The position numbers were made by a program, and so were the translations under genes. DNA of 64,000 nt from Pseudomonadales bacterium. Its GTDB lineage: Bacteria > Pseudomonadota > Gammaproteobacteria > Pseudomonadales > Pseudohongiellaceae. Within the stretch, counting starts at the first letter, position 1. Each line of letters opens with the position of its first letter. Shown here in pieces: positions 9,359 through 18,567 of this stretch. The notes under the pieces were generated by a model. The model did no database searches. It worked only from the letters and a program-made list of their open reading frames with translations, and had not been told where the DNA came from. The DNA lies in NCBI GenBank assembly GCA_024234365.1, contig JACKOK010000001.1:868001-932000 (forward strand). Reading direction: 5' to 3'.

Positions 9359-10442
9359 AACCACTCCTGCCGCCTCCGGCCCCGTGCCTGGCATCTTGCT
9401 GGGTTTTTTGCTGTTTGTGACGACGGCCCTGCTGGCCTGGCAGTTCACGCAGCAAAGGCCGCGTGTCTGGACGCAGCCCGCCGTGCAGAGCGTGTCTCTG
9501 GGTGGGCAGTATTATGCGCTGGATGCCCATCAGCTGGATGAGTTGTCGCGTTTCACGGCCGCGTTTTTTGCCAGTCGTGGTGATGCCACCCGGGCACAGA
9601 TGGAGGCCCGGATTCACGCACATCTGAACAGCAGCTTCCAGCGCGTGCGCGAGCGTCTTCCCGTGTTTGCCGACTGGTATTACTCGCTGCCGGGAGAGTA
9701 CAGCCGCCTTGCCATGGCGGCACTGAGTACGGCGAACCTGAGCGAGGGAGACTTTGTCGCCCGCCGGACGGCGCAGTTGCTGTTTCCCGATACGGTGTGG
9801 CGCGATGGCCTGACGCGTCTGGAACAGGATGCCGATGCGCTGCTGCGCAGCGAATATGCGAACACGCGGGCAGGCTGGTTACGCGAAGTCGAAACCCGGC
9901 TCGCGGCGCAGCGGGTTCCTCCCCCCATTGCGGAACTGTCGGTCAATTCTCCACCTCTCCCGCTGGATGCTCTGTGGCAGCCCTTTGAAGCCCTGGAGGG
10001 GCGTGTTGGGATGGGTGAACGTGTCACGCTCAGCAGTATGGCGGCAGCCGGCATGGCGGGCTCTGCCTTGTGGCGTGTCGCCATGGCCCGCAATGGCCTG
10101 GGGTCTGCCCGGATAGTGGCAGCAGGGGCGGCAAGGGGAGGATCGCGCCTGGGCGGTGCGGCGGCGGGAGCGGCTGTCTGTGCACCCGGGGGGCCGGTCG
10201 CCCTGGCCTGTGCCCTCGGTGCAGGCGTGGCCACCTGGGTCGCCACGGACTGGTTGTTGCTGGAGGCCGATGAAGCACTGAACCGGCAGGAGCTGCTGGC
10301 GCATCTGGATGCCGGTTTGCAGGAACTGCAGGCTGGGCTGGAACTGGAATTGCTGGCTGCTTACGAGGCTGGGCTGGAGGGCATGCACACGGCATCGCTG
10401 CAGCAGATCGAAGAGAGTTTTTCCCTCGTGCGGGAACGATAG
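9330..10442 (+). CDS. Unrecognised membrane-anchored protein with Gly/Ala-rich C-terminal region
   Basis: A protein of up to 370 residues, family not recognised. One N-terminal membrane helix (GILLGFLLFVTTALLAW) is followed by an alpha-helical domain of about 200 residues rich in Arg/Glu, then a Gly/Ala-rich hydrophobic stretch (about 230-300) resembling a glycine-zipper or membrane hairpin, then an acidic coiled-coil-like tail. Candidate ATGs are at 9330, 9336 and 9345; a GAGG nine bases before 9345 favours that one. It overlaps the preceding membrane-protein gene by 14-29 bases, so the pair looks cotranslated. Confidence 0.7.
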   Translation: MRMLSMHSAETTPAASGPVPGILLGFLLFVTTALLAWQFTQQRPRVWTQPAVQSVSLGGQYYALDAHQLDELSRFTAAFFASRGDATRAQMEARIHAHLNSSFQRVRERLPVFADWYYSLPGEYSRLAMAALSTANLSEGDFVARRTAQLLFPDTVWRDGLTRLEQDADALLRSEYANTRAGWLREVETRLAAQRVPPPIAELSVNSPPLPLDALWQPFEALEGRVGMGERVTLSSMAAAGMAGSALWRVAMARNGLGSARIVAAGAARGGSRLGGAAAGAAVCAPGGPVALACALGAGVATWVATDWLLLEADEALNRQELLAHLDAGLQELQAGLELELLAAYEAGLEGMHTASLQQIEESFSLVRER

Positions 10443-10455
10443 GGTTTGCTTGCGC

Positions 10456-10962
10456 TCAGTCCTCGAATTCCACCTGGAGCCATTCGGTATTGCCATTGAA
10501 GTTCAGGCTCTGGATTTTTTCGTTGCGGGTGATATTGACCAGATTGTTTTGCTCGGGCCATATCTCCCTCAGCACATTGTCGATGACGCCGAGGCTGTGC
10601 AAAGCTGCCGGTAACGGCATTTCCTGATACACCCAGAGAAAGACACCGTCCACCTCCTGACCGACATAATCCAGTTTCAGCGTGTCACCATCGTCTCCCA
10701 GCAGAATGAAACGTTCGGTGGCATAACGGGCGAAGGCTTCCCGGGTCTCCTCGGAGGCAATGATGTCTGCATCCGGATTGATCAGCACCCGCACCGCGTG
10801 TTCGGCATCGTGCATCAGATAGCGATGCATGACCTCCAGCATTCCCGAACGGGTGTTGAACAGAATCTCGGTGATGGCTTCTTTTTTCTGGTGCGCCCAT
10901 ACACCGGTGCTGCCCGTCATGAGCAGCACCAGCGTGAGAAGAGAGAAGGCGCGGCGTATCAC
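10456..10962 (-). CDS. DUF6702-like secreted protein
   Basis: A 168-residue protein with a signal peptide (SLLTLVLLMTGSTGVWA, cleavage near 23) and a compact beta-rich domain that begins HQKKEAITEI. The pattern resembles DUF6702, a family often encoded beside M1 peptidases; I assign it by resemblance only. Its ATG overlaps the stop of the upstream M1 peptidase gene (ATGA, 10959-10962), so the two are translationally coupled and probably act in the same periplasmic process. Confidence 0.7.
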   Translation of the reverse strand: MIRRAFSLLTLVLLMTGSTGVWAHQKKEAITEILFNTRSGMLEVMHRYLMHDAEHAVRVLINPDADIIASEETREAFARYATERFILLGDDGDTLKLDYVGQEVDGVFLWVYQEMPLPAALHSLGVIDNVLREIWPEQNNLVNITRNEKIQSLNFNGNTEWLQVEFED

Positions 10963-13436
10963 TGCTCGTCCTCGTCCTCGTCCTCGTCCTCGTCATCCTC
11001 GGACTTCAGTTCGCTTTTGTAGTCCTGCATCAGATCGCGGGCACTGAAGCTGTCGCGGCGTTCGTTCTTGTAGGCCTCGACGCGGGAAGGAATCAAGCGG
11101 CGCGGGTAGTAGTTGTTCTCGATATCGACATCGGCGGTTTCCCAGTGAGGATCGACCACGATGTCCTTGATGTCTTTCTCGGTCACGATCAGCTTGCGCA
11201 CCATGTGTGCATCGCGGCGCCAGATTTCGGCGGGAATGCGAATCTCCTCGCCGCTGTCATCGGCATAGGTGACGCCGAGAATGATGGGCATGACCAGGCC
11301 GCCGAGGTTGGAGAACTCCAGCACATAGTAGTTCTTGTCCTCGGCGATGGCGCGTTCCAGTGCCTGACGCTCCCAATCCTCCAGGCCTTTCATGAACTCG
11401 TTGTAGCGGTTGCGCTCCTTGTTGGTGACAGTAAACATGTCATGTTCGTCGTGGAAATCACGCACGTCCGGGTTGCGCTCCACCCAGGTACGCATGCCTT
11501 CCTGGGCGTTGCGGGTGACGAACAGGGAATCCGGTTTGTCTTCCCATTCCCGACGACGGCGGTCGTTGTCGATGTCCGGGTTCTCGGTGTCCAGGCGCAT
11601 CTCGTAGACACGGTCGAGGGAAATGTCCACATGATCGGTAGAGTAGAACCAGCCGCGCCAGAACCAGTCCAGGTCCACGCCGGAAGCCTCTTCCATGGTG
11701 CGGAAGAAATCAGCGGGCGTTGGGCGTTTGAACATCCACAGATTGGTGTACTGCTTGAAGGCGAAGTCGAACAGCTCACGACCCATGACGGTTTCGCGCA
11801 GGATGTTCAGGGCCACCGCTGGCTTGGAATAGGCATTGGGCCCCAGGTTCAGCACGCTGTCGGACTGCGTCATGATGGGCACCTGGTTCTGCGAACGCAT
11901 ATAGGAGGTGATGTCCGCAGGCTCCACGCCCCAGGGGATATCCGGGTCCCACTCGCGCCCGGCCACGCCGTCCATATAACTGTTGAGCCCCTCGTCCATC
12001 CAGGTCCACTGGCGTTCGTCGGAATTGATGATCATCGGGAAATAGCTGTGGCCGACTTCATGAATCACCACGCCAATCAGCCCCTGCTTGGTCGCCAGGG
12101 AGTAGGTGCGTGAACCGTCATCCTGCAGATTGGTGCGCGGGCCATTGAAGGTGATCATCGGGTATTCCATGCCGCCAACCGGGCCGTTCACCGACTGCGC
12201 GGTGGGGTAGGGGTAGTCGAAGGAGACGCGTGAATACACTTCCAGTGTGTGGATGATGGCCTCGGTGGAATAGGTGGACCACAGCGGCTCGCCTTCCTTG
12301 GGATAGAAGGACTGGGCCATCACGAAGGGGCGCACATCGCCGCCCTGGTCGTAACCCTTGGCGTCCCAGATGAATTTGCGCGAGGAGGCCCAGGCGAAAT
12401 CGCGCACGTTCTCGGCCTTGAAACGCCAGGTGCGGGTGTCTTCCGTGCCTTCCTTTTCGTTTTCCAGCGCTTCTTCTGCAGTGACGATGAAGACCGGGCG
12501 TTGCGCATCCTCTGCCTCACGCAGACGCTCGCGTTGCGTGTTGCTCAGTACCTGATTGGGGTTCTGCAGGGTGCCGGTGGAGGACACGATGTGATCGGCA
12601 GGCACGGTCATCTCGACCTCGTAATTGCCGAACTCCAGGGTGAACTCACCACGGCCCAGGAATTCCTTGTTGGTCCAGCCCTCGTAGTCGGTGTAGGCGG
12701 CCAGACGCGGGTACCACTGGGCCAGCAGGAAGATATCGTTGCCCCCTTCGCGCTCATCGTCCGGGAAGTGCTCATAGCCGCTGCGGGCGGATACGGCGTC
12801 CTCTTCCACGATATTGAAGGCAAAGTCGATGTTGAACTCTGTGCTCTGGCCGCTGCGCAGGGCGCTGGGCAGGTCGATGCGCATGAGAGTGCCCACGATG
12901 GTATAGGGCAGGGCATTGCCACGGGTGTCTTCCACAGCGTTGATCTGATAGCCCATTTCCACATCGGCCATGGCCTGCTGGCGACGCAGTTCGTCGAGGC
13001 TGAGGCGTGCGGGAGTATCACTGCCACCGACCTGTACAGCCGGGCCGCGCCGCCCGGCTCCGCCGAAATCCTCGCTCATTTCTGCCATGGAGTCGGTGCG
13101 GAAGATGTTCTGGTCGAGCTGCAGCCACAGATAGCTCAGCGTGTCAGGCGAGTTATTGAGGTAGCTGATGGTTTCCGAGCCACTCAGGCGGCGATTGGCC
13201 TCGTCGAGTACTGCGCTGATTTTGTAATCCACCTGCTGCTGCCAGTATTCGTGGCCGGGCTGGCCACCGGCATTGCGCCAGGTGTTGGGGGTTGGCAATG
13301 CTTCGTCGAGTTGGCGGAATTTGTCTTCAAAATCGTCCTTGGTCTGTTTGACGGTGTCGCTGAAGGCGCCCGCAGGGCTGAGGGTGGTAATGAAAAGGGC
13401 GATAGCAACAGAGCGCCTCGACATAGGCATGGGCAT
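10959..13436 (-). CDS. Exported M1-family zinc metallopeptidase
   Basis: An 825-residue protein with a signal peptide (VAIALFITTLSPAGAFS), so periplasmic or secreted. The zinc site is complete: HEVGH at about 459-463 with the third ligand Glu near 482 (MDEG). The M1 exopeptidase anchor is present as GGMEYP. It is therefore probably an active aminopeptidase-type enzyme, though substrates are unknown. The start could also be the ATG at 13424 (MSRRS). The C-terminus is a strongly acidic Glu/Asp tail encoded by a hexanucleotide repeat. It is the first gene of a two-gene operon with the DUF6702-like protein. Confidence 0.9.
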   Translation of the reverse strand: MPMPMSRRSVAIALFITTLSPAGAFSDTVKQTKDDFEDKFRQLDEALPTPNTWRNAGGQPGHEYWQQQVDYKISAVLDEANRRLSGSETISYLNNSPDTLSYLWLQLDQNIFRTDSMAEMSEDFGGAGRRGPAVQVGGSDTPARLSLDELRRQQAMADVEMGYQINAVEDTRGNALPYTIVGTLMRIDLPSALRSGQSTEFNIDFAFNIVEEDAVSARSGYEHFPDDEREGGNDIFLLAQWYPRLAAYTDYEGWTNKEFLGRGEFTLEFGNYEVEMTVPADHIVSSTGTLQNPNQVLSNTQRERLREAEDAQRPVFIVTAEEALENEKEGTEDTRTWRFKAENVRDFAWASSRKFIWDAKGYDQGGDVRPFVMAQSFYPKEGEPLWSTYSTEAIIHTLEVYSRVSFDYPYPTAQSVNGPVGGMEYPMITFNGPRTNLQDDGSRTYSLATKQGLIGVVIHEVGHSYFPMIINSDERQWTWMDEGLNSYMDGVAGREWDPDIPWGVEPADITSYMRSQNQVPIMTQSDSVLNLGPNAYSKPAVALNILRETVMGRELFDFAFKQYTNLWMFKRPTPADFFRTMEEASGVDLDWFWRGWFYSTDHVDISLDRVYEMRLDTENPDIDNDRRRREWEDKPDSLFVTRNAQEGMRTWVERNPDVRDFHDEHDMFTVTNKERNRYNEFMKGLEDWERQALERAIAEDKNYYVLEFSNLGGLVMPIILGVTYADDSGEEIRIPAEIWRRDAHMVRKLIVTEKDIKDIVVDPHWETADVDIENNYYPRRLIPSRVEAYKNERRDSFSARDLMQDYKSELKSEDDEDEDEDEDEQ
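10965..10994. repeat. Five tandem CTCGTC hexamers
   Basis: Plus-strand CTCGTC is repeated five times without interruption. On the coding (minus) strand it reads GACGAG and encodes the alternating Asp-Glu tail of the M1 peptidase, only a few codons before its stop and the coupled start of the next gene. In-frame copy-number change would alter tail length without a frameshift. Confidence 0.9.
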
Positions 13437-13605
13437 GGCAAAACTCCTGGTGGCAGTGGGATTCCGTCGATGGCGGGATAATAGCCCGAACTATCGTTCG
13501 ATCCCAGCCCAAATCGAGTGTGTGCAAGCGTTTTCTTGTTGGCGGGTTCGGGGTAGTATCGGCTGCTGATCGATTTGCCCCCAATACTGACCACGGAGAA
13601 CACGC

Positions 13606-15084
13606 ATGCAGGAGAATGTGACACAGGGCCCGGCGCAGGAAAACTCCGTACGCGAGGAGCATGCGGAACGTTCGCTGGTTCTGGCCCTGATTCCGCTGCT
13701 GGCGCTGTTTGCCCTGCTGGGTCTCAATGTCGCCCTGTACGGCGATGATTCCCTCTCGGGCGCGAACCAGACCGCCCTGATCATTGCGGCGGCTCTGGCT
13801 GCGGCAATCAGCCTGTTCCTTGGAGTGCCCTGGGCCGATATCCAGGAAAAGATTCTGGAGAATATCCGTGCGGCCACGCCTGCCATCCTCATCCTTTTGA
13901 TGGTGGGGGCACTGGTGGGCTCCTGGCTGATCGGTGGCATTGTGCCGACCATGATTTATTACGGTCTGCAGATCTTCAACCCTGCCATCTTCATTGTCAG
14001 TTGCTGCGTGCTGACGGCCATTGCTTCCATTGTCATTGGCAGTTCCTGGTCCACCTCGGCAACGCTCGGAGTGGCCATGATGAGCATTGGCTACACCCTG
14101 GGTTTCAACCCCGGTCTCGTGGCCGGTGCGATTATTTCGGGCGCGTATTTCGGCGACAAGATGTCCCCGCTGTCGGACACGACCAATCTGGCCTCCGGGG
14201 TGACGGGGGTGGACCTCTTTACGCATATCCGTTATCTCAGCATGACCAGCGTCCCCTCCATTGTGCTGACTCTGCTGCTGTATCTGTTTATCGGTCTGTA
14301 CCTGGGGACGCCGAGCGTCGAGGACACCACCACGGCACAAACCCAGGCGGTACTGGCGCAGCGTTTCAATATCAATCCGGTTCTGCTGCTGGTGCCCTTT
14401 TTCGTGATCTTCCTGATCGTCAAGCGCGTGGCGGCGCTACCGGCACTGTTTGTGGGGGTGTTGCTGGGGGTGGCATCCGCCCTGGCCCTGCAATATCCCC
14501 TGCTGCTGGAACAGAGCGAGGTGTTCGGCGGGCCTTACCAGGTCATCATGCAGGCCGTGTACGGCGATATCGCGCTGCCGACGAATAATGCCGTGCTGGA
14601 TGAGCTGCTGCAGTCCGGCGGCATGGCCGGCATGCTCAACACCATCTGGCTGATTATTTCCGCCATGATCTTCGGCGGCGTGATGGAGGCTTCCGGATTT
14701 CTGCAGAAAATCACCCGGGTGCTGATTTCCCGGGTGCGCAGTACCGGGGGGCTGGTGACCGCCACCGGAGGCACCTGTCTGTTGACCAATGTGTCGGCCT
14801 CGGACCAGTACCTCTCCGTGGTGGTGCCAGGACGCATGTTTATCAGCGCCTACAAGGATCGCGGCCTGGCTCCGCAAAACCTGAGCCGTACCCTGGAAGA
14901 CTGCGGCACCGTGACCTCTGTACTGGTGCCGTGGAATACCTGCGGTGCCTTTCATGCCGGGGTGCTGGGTGTGGCAACGCTGAGCTATGCGCCCTGGGCG
15001 CTGTTCTGCCTGATCAGCCCCTTCATGACCATGTTGTTTGCCTGGCTGCAGATTCGCATTGCCCGCAGCGATGCTCCGGCGTAA
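13606..15084 (+). CDS. nhaC: NhaC-family Na+/H+ antiporter
   Basis: A 492-residue inner-membrane transporter with about 11-12 hydrophobic helices. It carries the conserved family stretches GSSWSTSATLG, GAYFGDKMSPLSDTTNLA (about residues 182-199) and, later, LTNVSASDQY. NhaC antiporters expel Na+ in exchange for protons and help in saline or alkaline conditions. An ACGGAG ribosome-binding site precedes the ATG. It is divergent from the M1 peptidase gene (169-base gap) and converges with the DoxX gene. It could instead be a malate/lactate antiporter of the same family. Confidence 0.93.
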   Translation: MQENVTQGPAQENSVREEHAERSLVLALIPLLALFALLGLNVALYGDDSLSGANQTALIIAAALAAAISLFLGVPWADIQEKILENIRAATPAILILLMVGALVGSWLIGGIVPTMIYYGLQIFNPAIFIVSCCVLTAIASIVIGSSWSTSATLGVAMMSIGYTLGFNPGLVAGAIISGAYFGDKMSPLSDTTNLASGVTGVDLFTHIRYLSMTSVPSIVLTLLLYLFIGLYLGTPSVEDTTTAQTQAVLAQRFNINPVLLLVPFFVIFLIVKRVAALPALFVGVLLGVASALALQYPLLLEQSEVFGGPYQVIMQAVYGDIALPTNNAVLDELLQSGGMAGMLNTIWLIISAMIFGGVMEASGFLQKITRVLISRVRSTGGLVTATGGTCLLTNVSASDQYLSVVVPGRMFISAYKDRGLAPQNLSRTLEDCGTVTSVLVPWNTCGAFHAGVLGVATLSYAPWALFCLISPFMTMLFAWLQIRIARSDAPA

Positions 15085-15092
15085 TTGGCAGT

Positions 15093-15527
15093 CTAACGAC
15101 CGCCGCCCTGCATGCGGCTGTCCACACTGATCGGGCCGGCCCCCTTGGCGAACAGCACGAAATAGACCAGGAAGTACATGGCGGCCAGTTCCCCGTTGTT
15201 GAGCGTGGGAAACCACGCGCGGTGGGCAGTCAGATAGGCCATCACCATCAACACTGCTGCAAAGAAGGCAGCAAGGCGGGTCCACAGACCCAGCACCAGC
15301 AGGGCGCCGCCGAACAGTTCAATGACGGCCGCAACCCACAGCATGTTGATGCCCAGATCAATGCCGAAAAAATCCATCCCGCCCAGCACGGGTTGCGCCC
15401 GCTCACCGAACAGTTTGGCAAAACCGTGTGTCATGAACATGGTGGAGCTCAGTACTCGCATCAGTGTCCAGGACAGGGTCTGGCAACGCGTGGCCAGACC
15501 ATTGAGTAATGTGTTGAGGGCATTCAT
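15093..15527 (-). CDS. DoxX family membrane protein
   Basis: A 144-residue protein with four hydrophobic helices. It shows the DoxX pattern: FMTHGFAKLFG near the first helix and VAAVIELFGGALLVLGLWTR in the middle. DoxX-like proteins sit in the inner membrane and are linked to oxidative-stress and quinone/redox functions, but the biochemical role is poorly defined. The gene converges on nhaC with only eight bases between stops, and is divergent from the amidotransferase gene. Confidence 0.88.
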   Translation of the reverse strand: MNALNTLLNGLATRCQTLSWTLMRVLSSTMFMTHGFAKLFGERAQPVLGGMDFFGIDLGINMLWVAAVIELFGGALLVLGLWTRLAAFFAAVLMVMAYLTAHRAWFPTLNNGELAAMYFLVYFVLFAKGAGPISVDSRMQGGGR

Positions 15528-15616
15528 GGGAGACTCCGTTTACGCGGGTGAACAGGCACTGTGCTTGTCGCTGTGTGGATGAGACGGCATCATACTATGT
15601 TCATGGGAGGGAGGCG

Positions 15617-16375
15617 ATGCGCCCGCTCTCCCGCTGGATCCCCCTGACTCTGGATGTTCCCATGCGCCCACTGCTGATTCTCAAAACCGGCCAGACACAG
15701 CCTTCCCTGCGTACGCAGGGAGAGGATTTCGAGGACTGGATACGCCACGGCCTGGACGGAGCCGCAACGCTGACGGTGGATGTCACCGCCGGGCAGCCCT
15801 TGCCGGAACTGTCCAGCTGCAGCGGGATCGTGGTAACGGGCTCCCCCGCCATGGTCACCGATCAGGCCGAATGGAGTGAACGCAGTGCCGGTTATCTGCG
15901 CGCAGCGTTGGCCTGTTCGTTGCCGGTGCTGGGGATCTGCTACGGGCATCAGTTACTGGCCCATGCGCTTGGTGGAGTGGTGGGCTATCACCCGCAGGGC
16001 CGTGAAATCGGCACGGTAGATATCAGGCTGAATGCGGCTCATGGCGGGGATGCACTCTTTGCCGGCCTGCCTGCGAGGTTTCCTGCCCATGCCACGCATT
16101 CCCAATCGGTGTTGCAACTGCCTCCCGGGGCCGTACTGCTGGCCAGCAGTGAGCACGATGCACATCATGCCTTTCGGGTAGGGCAGTTGGCCTGGGGGGT
16201 GCAGTTTCATCCCGAGTTCGATGCGCGGATCATGCGCACTTATATTCAGGAACGGCAGCAGGATCTGCGCAGGGAGGGCCTGGATGTCGAGGCGCTCCTC
16301 GGGCAGGTAAGACCCACGCCCGAGGCGACCCGCTTGTTGCGCGATTTTGCGAGATTGGCGCGACAGGGCGTTTAG
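15617..16375 (+). CDS. Class I glutamine amidotransferase-like protein
   Basis: A 252-residue class I GATase domain with no attached synthetase. The nucleophile elbow is GICYGHQ with Cys near residue 108, and the catalytic His/Glu pair is in QFHPEF. Such stand-alone proteins include GuaA-like paralogues and gamma-glutamyl hydrolases (PuuD type), so the substrate cannot be stated. The ATG at 15617 follows a strong GGGAGGGAGG; a second ATG at 15662 (MRPLLIL) is possible. The stop overlaps that of the convergent thioredoxin-fold gene by four bases. Confidence 0.87.
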   Translation: MRPLSRWIPLTLDVPMRPLLILKTGQTQPSLRTQGEDFEDWIRHGLDGAATLTVDVTAGQPLPELSSCSGIVVTGSPAMVTDQAEWSERSAGYLRAALACSLPVLGICYGHQLLAHALGGVVGYHPQGREIGTVDIRLNAAHGGDALFAGLPARFPAHATHSQSVLQLPPGAVLLASSEHDAHHAFRVGQLAWGVQFHPEFDARIMRTYIQERQQDLRREGLDVEALLGQVRPTPEATRLLRDFARLARQGV

Positions 16376-17067
16376 CTGCCCGCCGCTTCGTTAATCATGG
16401 AGATCAGTTCCACCGCAGACTGCGGGGTGGGAACCATACGTCCATTCAGGAACAGGGTCGGGGTGGAGCGCACGCCCGCACGGGTGCCCCCGCGCTGATC
16501 ATTGCGGATTTTCTGCACCAGGGCACTGGATTCCATGTCCTGATGTGCCTGCTCGATATCAAGACCCAGCTGGCTGAGGTAGCCGTCGAACTCCTCGTCT
16601 ACATTGCCGAGCGCGGACCAGTAGGCCTGATTGCTGAACAGCAGATCGTACATTTCCCAGAACTTGCCCTGCATGCCCGCCGCCTCGGCGTAGGTAGCGG
16701 CCTTCCAGGCATGGGCGTGGGTGCCGGTCAGGGGGTAATGGCGGAAGACCATCTGAGTGCGGTTGCTGATGACATTCCAGGCCTGGGCGACCACCTGGTG
16801 CTCCAGGGCACAGGCGGGGCACTGGAAGTCTGCATAGACAACCAGTTTGACGCCTTCGTTATTGCCACGGGAGTGGTCGATATCGGCAATTTCAACGGGA
16901 GAGTACACCGGCCCCTGACTCATGATGCCGTAGACCACGGCGATCAGGATGAGCGGCAGCAGCACAATGCCTGCGGCCTTGGCCATCAGTTTCTGCCGGG
17001 CACTGCGCTGCTGCGCAGCATGCTGTTTCTGTTCGCGGATTCTGCGCTGTTCTTCTCGCTTGTTCAT
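16372..17067 (-). CDS. DsbA-like membrane-anchored thioredoxin-fold protein
   Basis: A 231-residue protein. A basic cytoplasmic N-terminus with a coiled-coil look (EEQRRIREQKQ) is followed by one membrane helix (about 31-49) and a periplasmic thioredoxin fold of the Thioredoxin_4/DsbA type. The redox motif is CPAC (in DFQCPACALEH), with the cis-Pro region STPTLFLNGR. It probably acts as a periplasmic disulfide oxidoreductase. Its partner is not evident from the neighbours. A nearby promoter in the 86-base gap to the DUF3307 gene is likely. Confidence 0.88.
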   Translation of the reverse strand: MNKREEQRRIREQKQHAAQQRSARQKLMAKAAGIVLLPLILIAVVYGIMSQGPVYSPVEIADIDHSRGNNEGVKLVVYADFQCPACALEHQVVAQAWNVISNRTQMVFRHYPLTGTHAHAWKAATYAEAAGMQGKFWEMYDLLFSNQAYWSALGNVDEEFDGYLSQLGLDIEQAHQDMESSALVQKIRNDQRGGTRAGVRSTPTLFLNGRMVPTPQSAVELISMINEAAGS

Positions 17068-17153
17068 GGAATCAGTCTATCCCTCGGCCTGTAGTGGAGC
17101 CGGACACTATAAAAGAAATTGTCGGGGAAACCAACGCGTGCGCCGCGCGGCCA

Positions 17154-17510
17154 TCAGGCGATGTCGGGCCAGTACAGCAGGACGGGCACATAGATAAACT
17201 TGACCGCAATATGCAGCCATTGATCGGTGTGCACACTGATCTTTCGCTCGCATTTGGTGAAATCGATGCCCCAGTGACAGACCGTTTCCACGAGTGCCAG
17301 GATGAAACTGCCGGTGATGACATAGACGGTGCCGCCATGCACCAGTGCGTGTGCGCTGAGCCAGTAATACCAGGCGGGGAAGTTCTCATCGCCTTTGCAG
17401 TGAATACTGCTGTGACGATTCTTGCCCCGGCTCATGGCTTCGGACTGCAGGACGAAGTCAGCCAGAGCATGCCCCGCGAGCAGAAGGAACAGGGTTTCGA
17501 TGGCGGGCAC
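17154..17510 (-). CDS. DUF3307 family membrane protein
   Basis: A 118-residue small membrane protein matching DUF3307: GHALADFVLQSEAMSRGKN near the N-terminus, SAHALVHGG in the middle and a C-terminal helix after HTDQWLHIAVKF. The function is unknown. The frame is open upstream to 17660, but I choose the GTG at 17510 because GAGGAAAA lies just before it and the DUF3307 homology begins there. The 50 extra codons upstream have no family character. Confidence 0.72.
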   Translation of the reverse strand: MPAIETLFLLLAGHALADFVLQSEAMSRGKNRHSSIHCKGDENFPAWYYWLSAHALVHGGTVYVITGSFILALVETVCHWGIDFTKCERKISVHTDQWLHIAVKFIYVPVLLYWPDIA

Positions 17511-17736
17511 TCGGTTTTCCTCGTGTGGAATTGCGGCAAAAGGCGCGTCGAAGCTCAGATGCAGTGTAGTACAGCTTTCCGGCATGGACCGGATTTGCAT
17601 CACTGAAATGTCAGACAGGGGCAGGCTTTTTTGCGCGTTTGCGATTTGTTTCACAGGCACCCGGCCTGAGTGCGCACAATTTAGGCGAACAGTGGATGAA
17701 AAAACAGCACAGGGGAGGGAGTTTTGGGGGCTGTTT

Positions 17737-18567
17737 TCAGTCCTGAATAAACAGTGCCGGGTCCACGCGCGTGTTGTTCAGGTTGATGCTCCAGTGCAGA
17801 TGCGGCCCGGTTACCCGACCGGTCTGTCCCACCTCGCCGATCTGTTCCCCGCTTTCCACTCGCTGGCCCGGGCTGACATCGATGGTGTTCATGTGGCAGT
17901 ACAGCGTGATCAGGCCATGACCGTGGTCGAGGATGATGGTATTGCCGTTGAAGAAATAATTGCCGGTGGCCCGGACTACGCCGCCGGCAGGGGCGAAGAT
18001 GGGGGTGCCTTCGGGGGCGGCAATGTCCATGCCGGAGTGAGGCGCCCGGGGCTGCTCATTGAAGAAGCGACGCAGGCCGAAGGAGCTGCTGCGGACCCCT
18101 TCCACCGGTGCCTTCATGCGCAGTACCGGCTGCAGACCTTCGTCCCAGCTCGCAAAGGCTTCATTCATTTGCGCGCTTTCGCGGTTGATGCGTGTCATGT
18201 CCTCGGTGTTCGGGTTGACCTGGCGTTCATTGGTGATGGTGAGGCGCTGCTCCACATATTTTTTGTCGCTGACCGTAAAGCTGCGATGGGTCTGGCCGCC
18301 ATCGGCCAGACGCAGGGTGATCTCGTGTTCGCCGGGCTTTGCATTCAGCGCGATACCCACGATGGCGTATTGCACACCCTCATGCTCTGCCAGCAGCACG
18401 CGATTGTTGCGGTATTGGGCCGAGATGGCATGACCCCCGGTGGGTACCAGCGCCACGCCACCGGGCACCGCCGAGTCGAGCGGAAGGGCATCGATTTCCA
18501 CCGCAGCGGCCTGTTGCAGCAGAGCGGCACAGAGGACGGCGATGAACAGGTGGAAACGGGTTTTCAT
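17737..18567 (-). CDS. M23 family metalloendopeptidase (LytM domain)
   Basis: A 276-residue exported peptidase with a signal peptide (LFIAVLCAALLQQAAA). The C-terminal M23 domain has the zinc motifs HSGMD (about residue 170) and HLHW (about 255), so it is probably an active peptidoglycan endopeptidase. The N-terminal 150 residues form the beta-rich domain usual for this subfamily. Its ATG overlaps the stop of xseA (18564-18567), an arrangement also known in Pseudomonas, so it is read from the xseA transcript. Confidence 0.92.
   Translation of the reverse strand: MKTRFHLFIAVLCAALLQQAAAVEIDALPLDSAVPGGVALVPTGGHAISAQYRNNRVLLAEHEGVQYAIVGIALNAKPGEHEITLRLADGGQTHRSFTVSDKKYVEQRLTITNERQVNPNTEDMTRINRESAQMNEAFASWDEGLQPVLRMKAPVEGVRSSSFGLRRFFNEQPRAPHSGMDIAAPEGTPIFAPAGGVVRATGNYFFNGNTIILDHGHGLITLYCHMNTIDVSPGQRVESGEQIGEVGQTGRVTGPHLHWSINLNNTRVDPALFIQD

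Noticed and set aside
12249..13481. 410-codon plus-strand frame antisense to the M1 peptidase
   Set aside because: The M1 enzyme has complete catalytic motifs on the minus strand. The other frame has no recognisable domain.
17511..17660. 50-codon N-terminal extension of the DUF3307 protein
   Set aside because: Homology begins after the GTG at 17510, which has a good ribosome site, while the extension has no family pattern.
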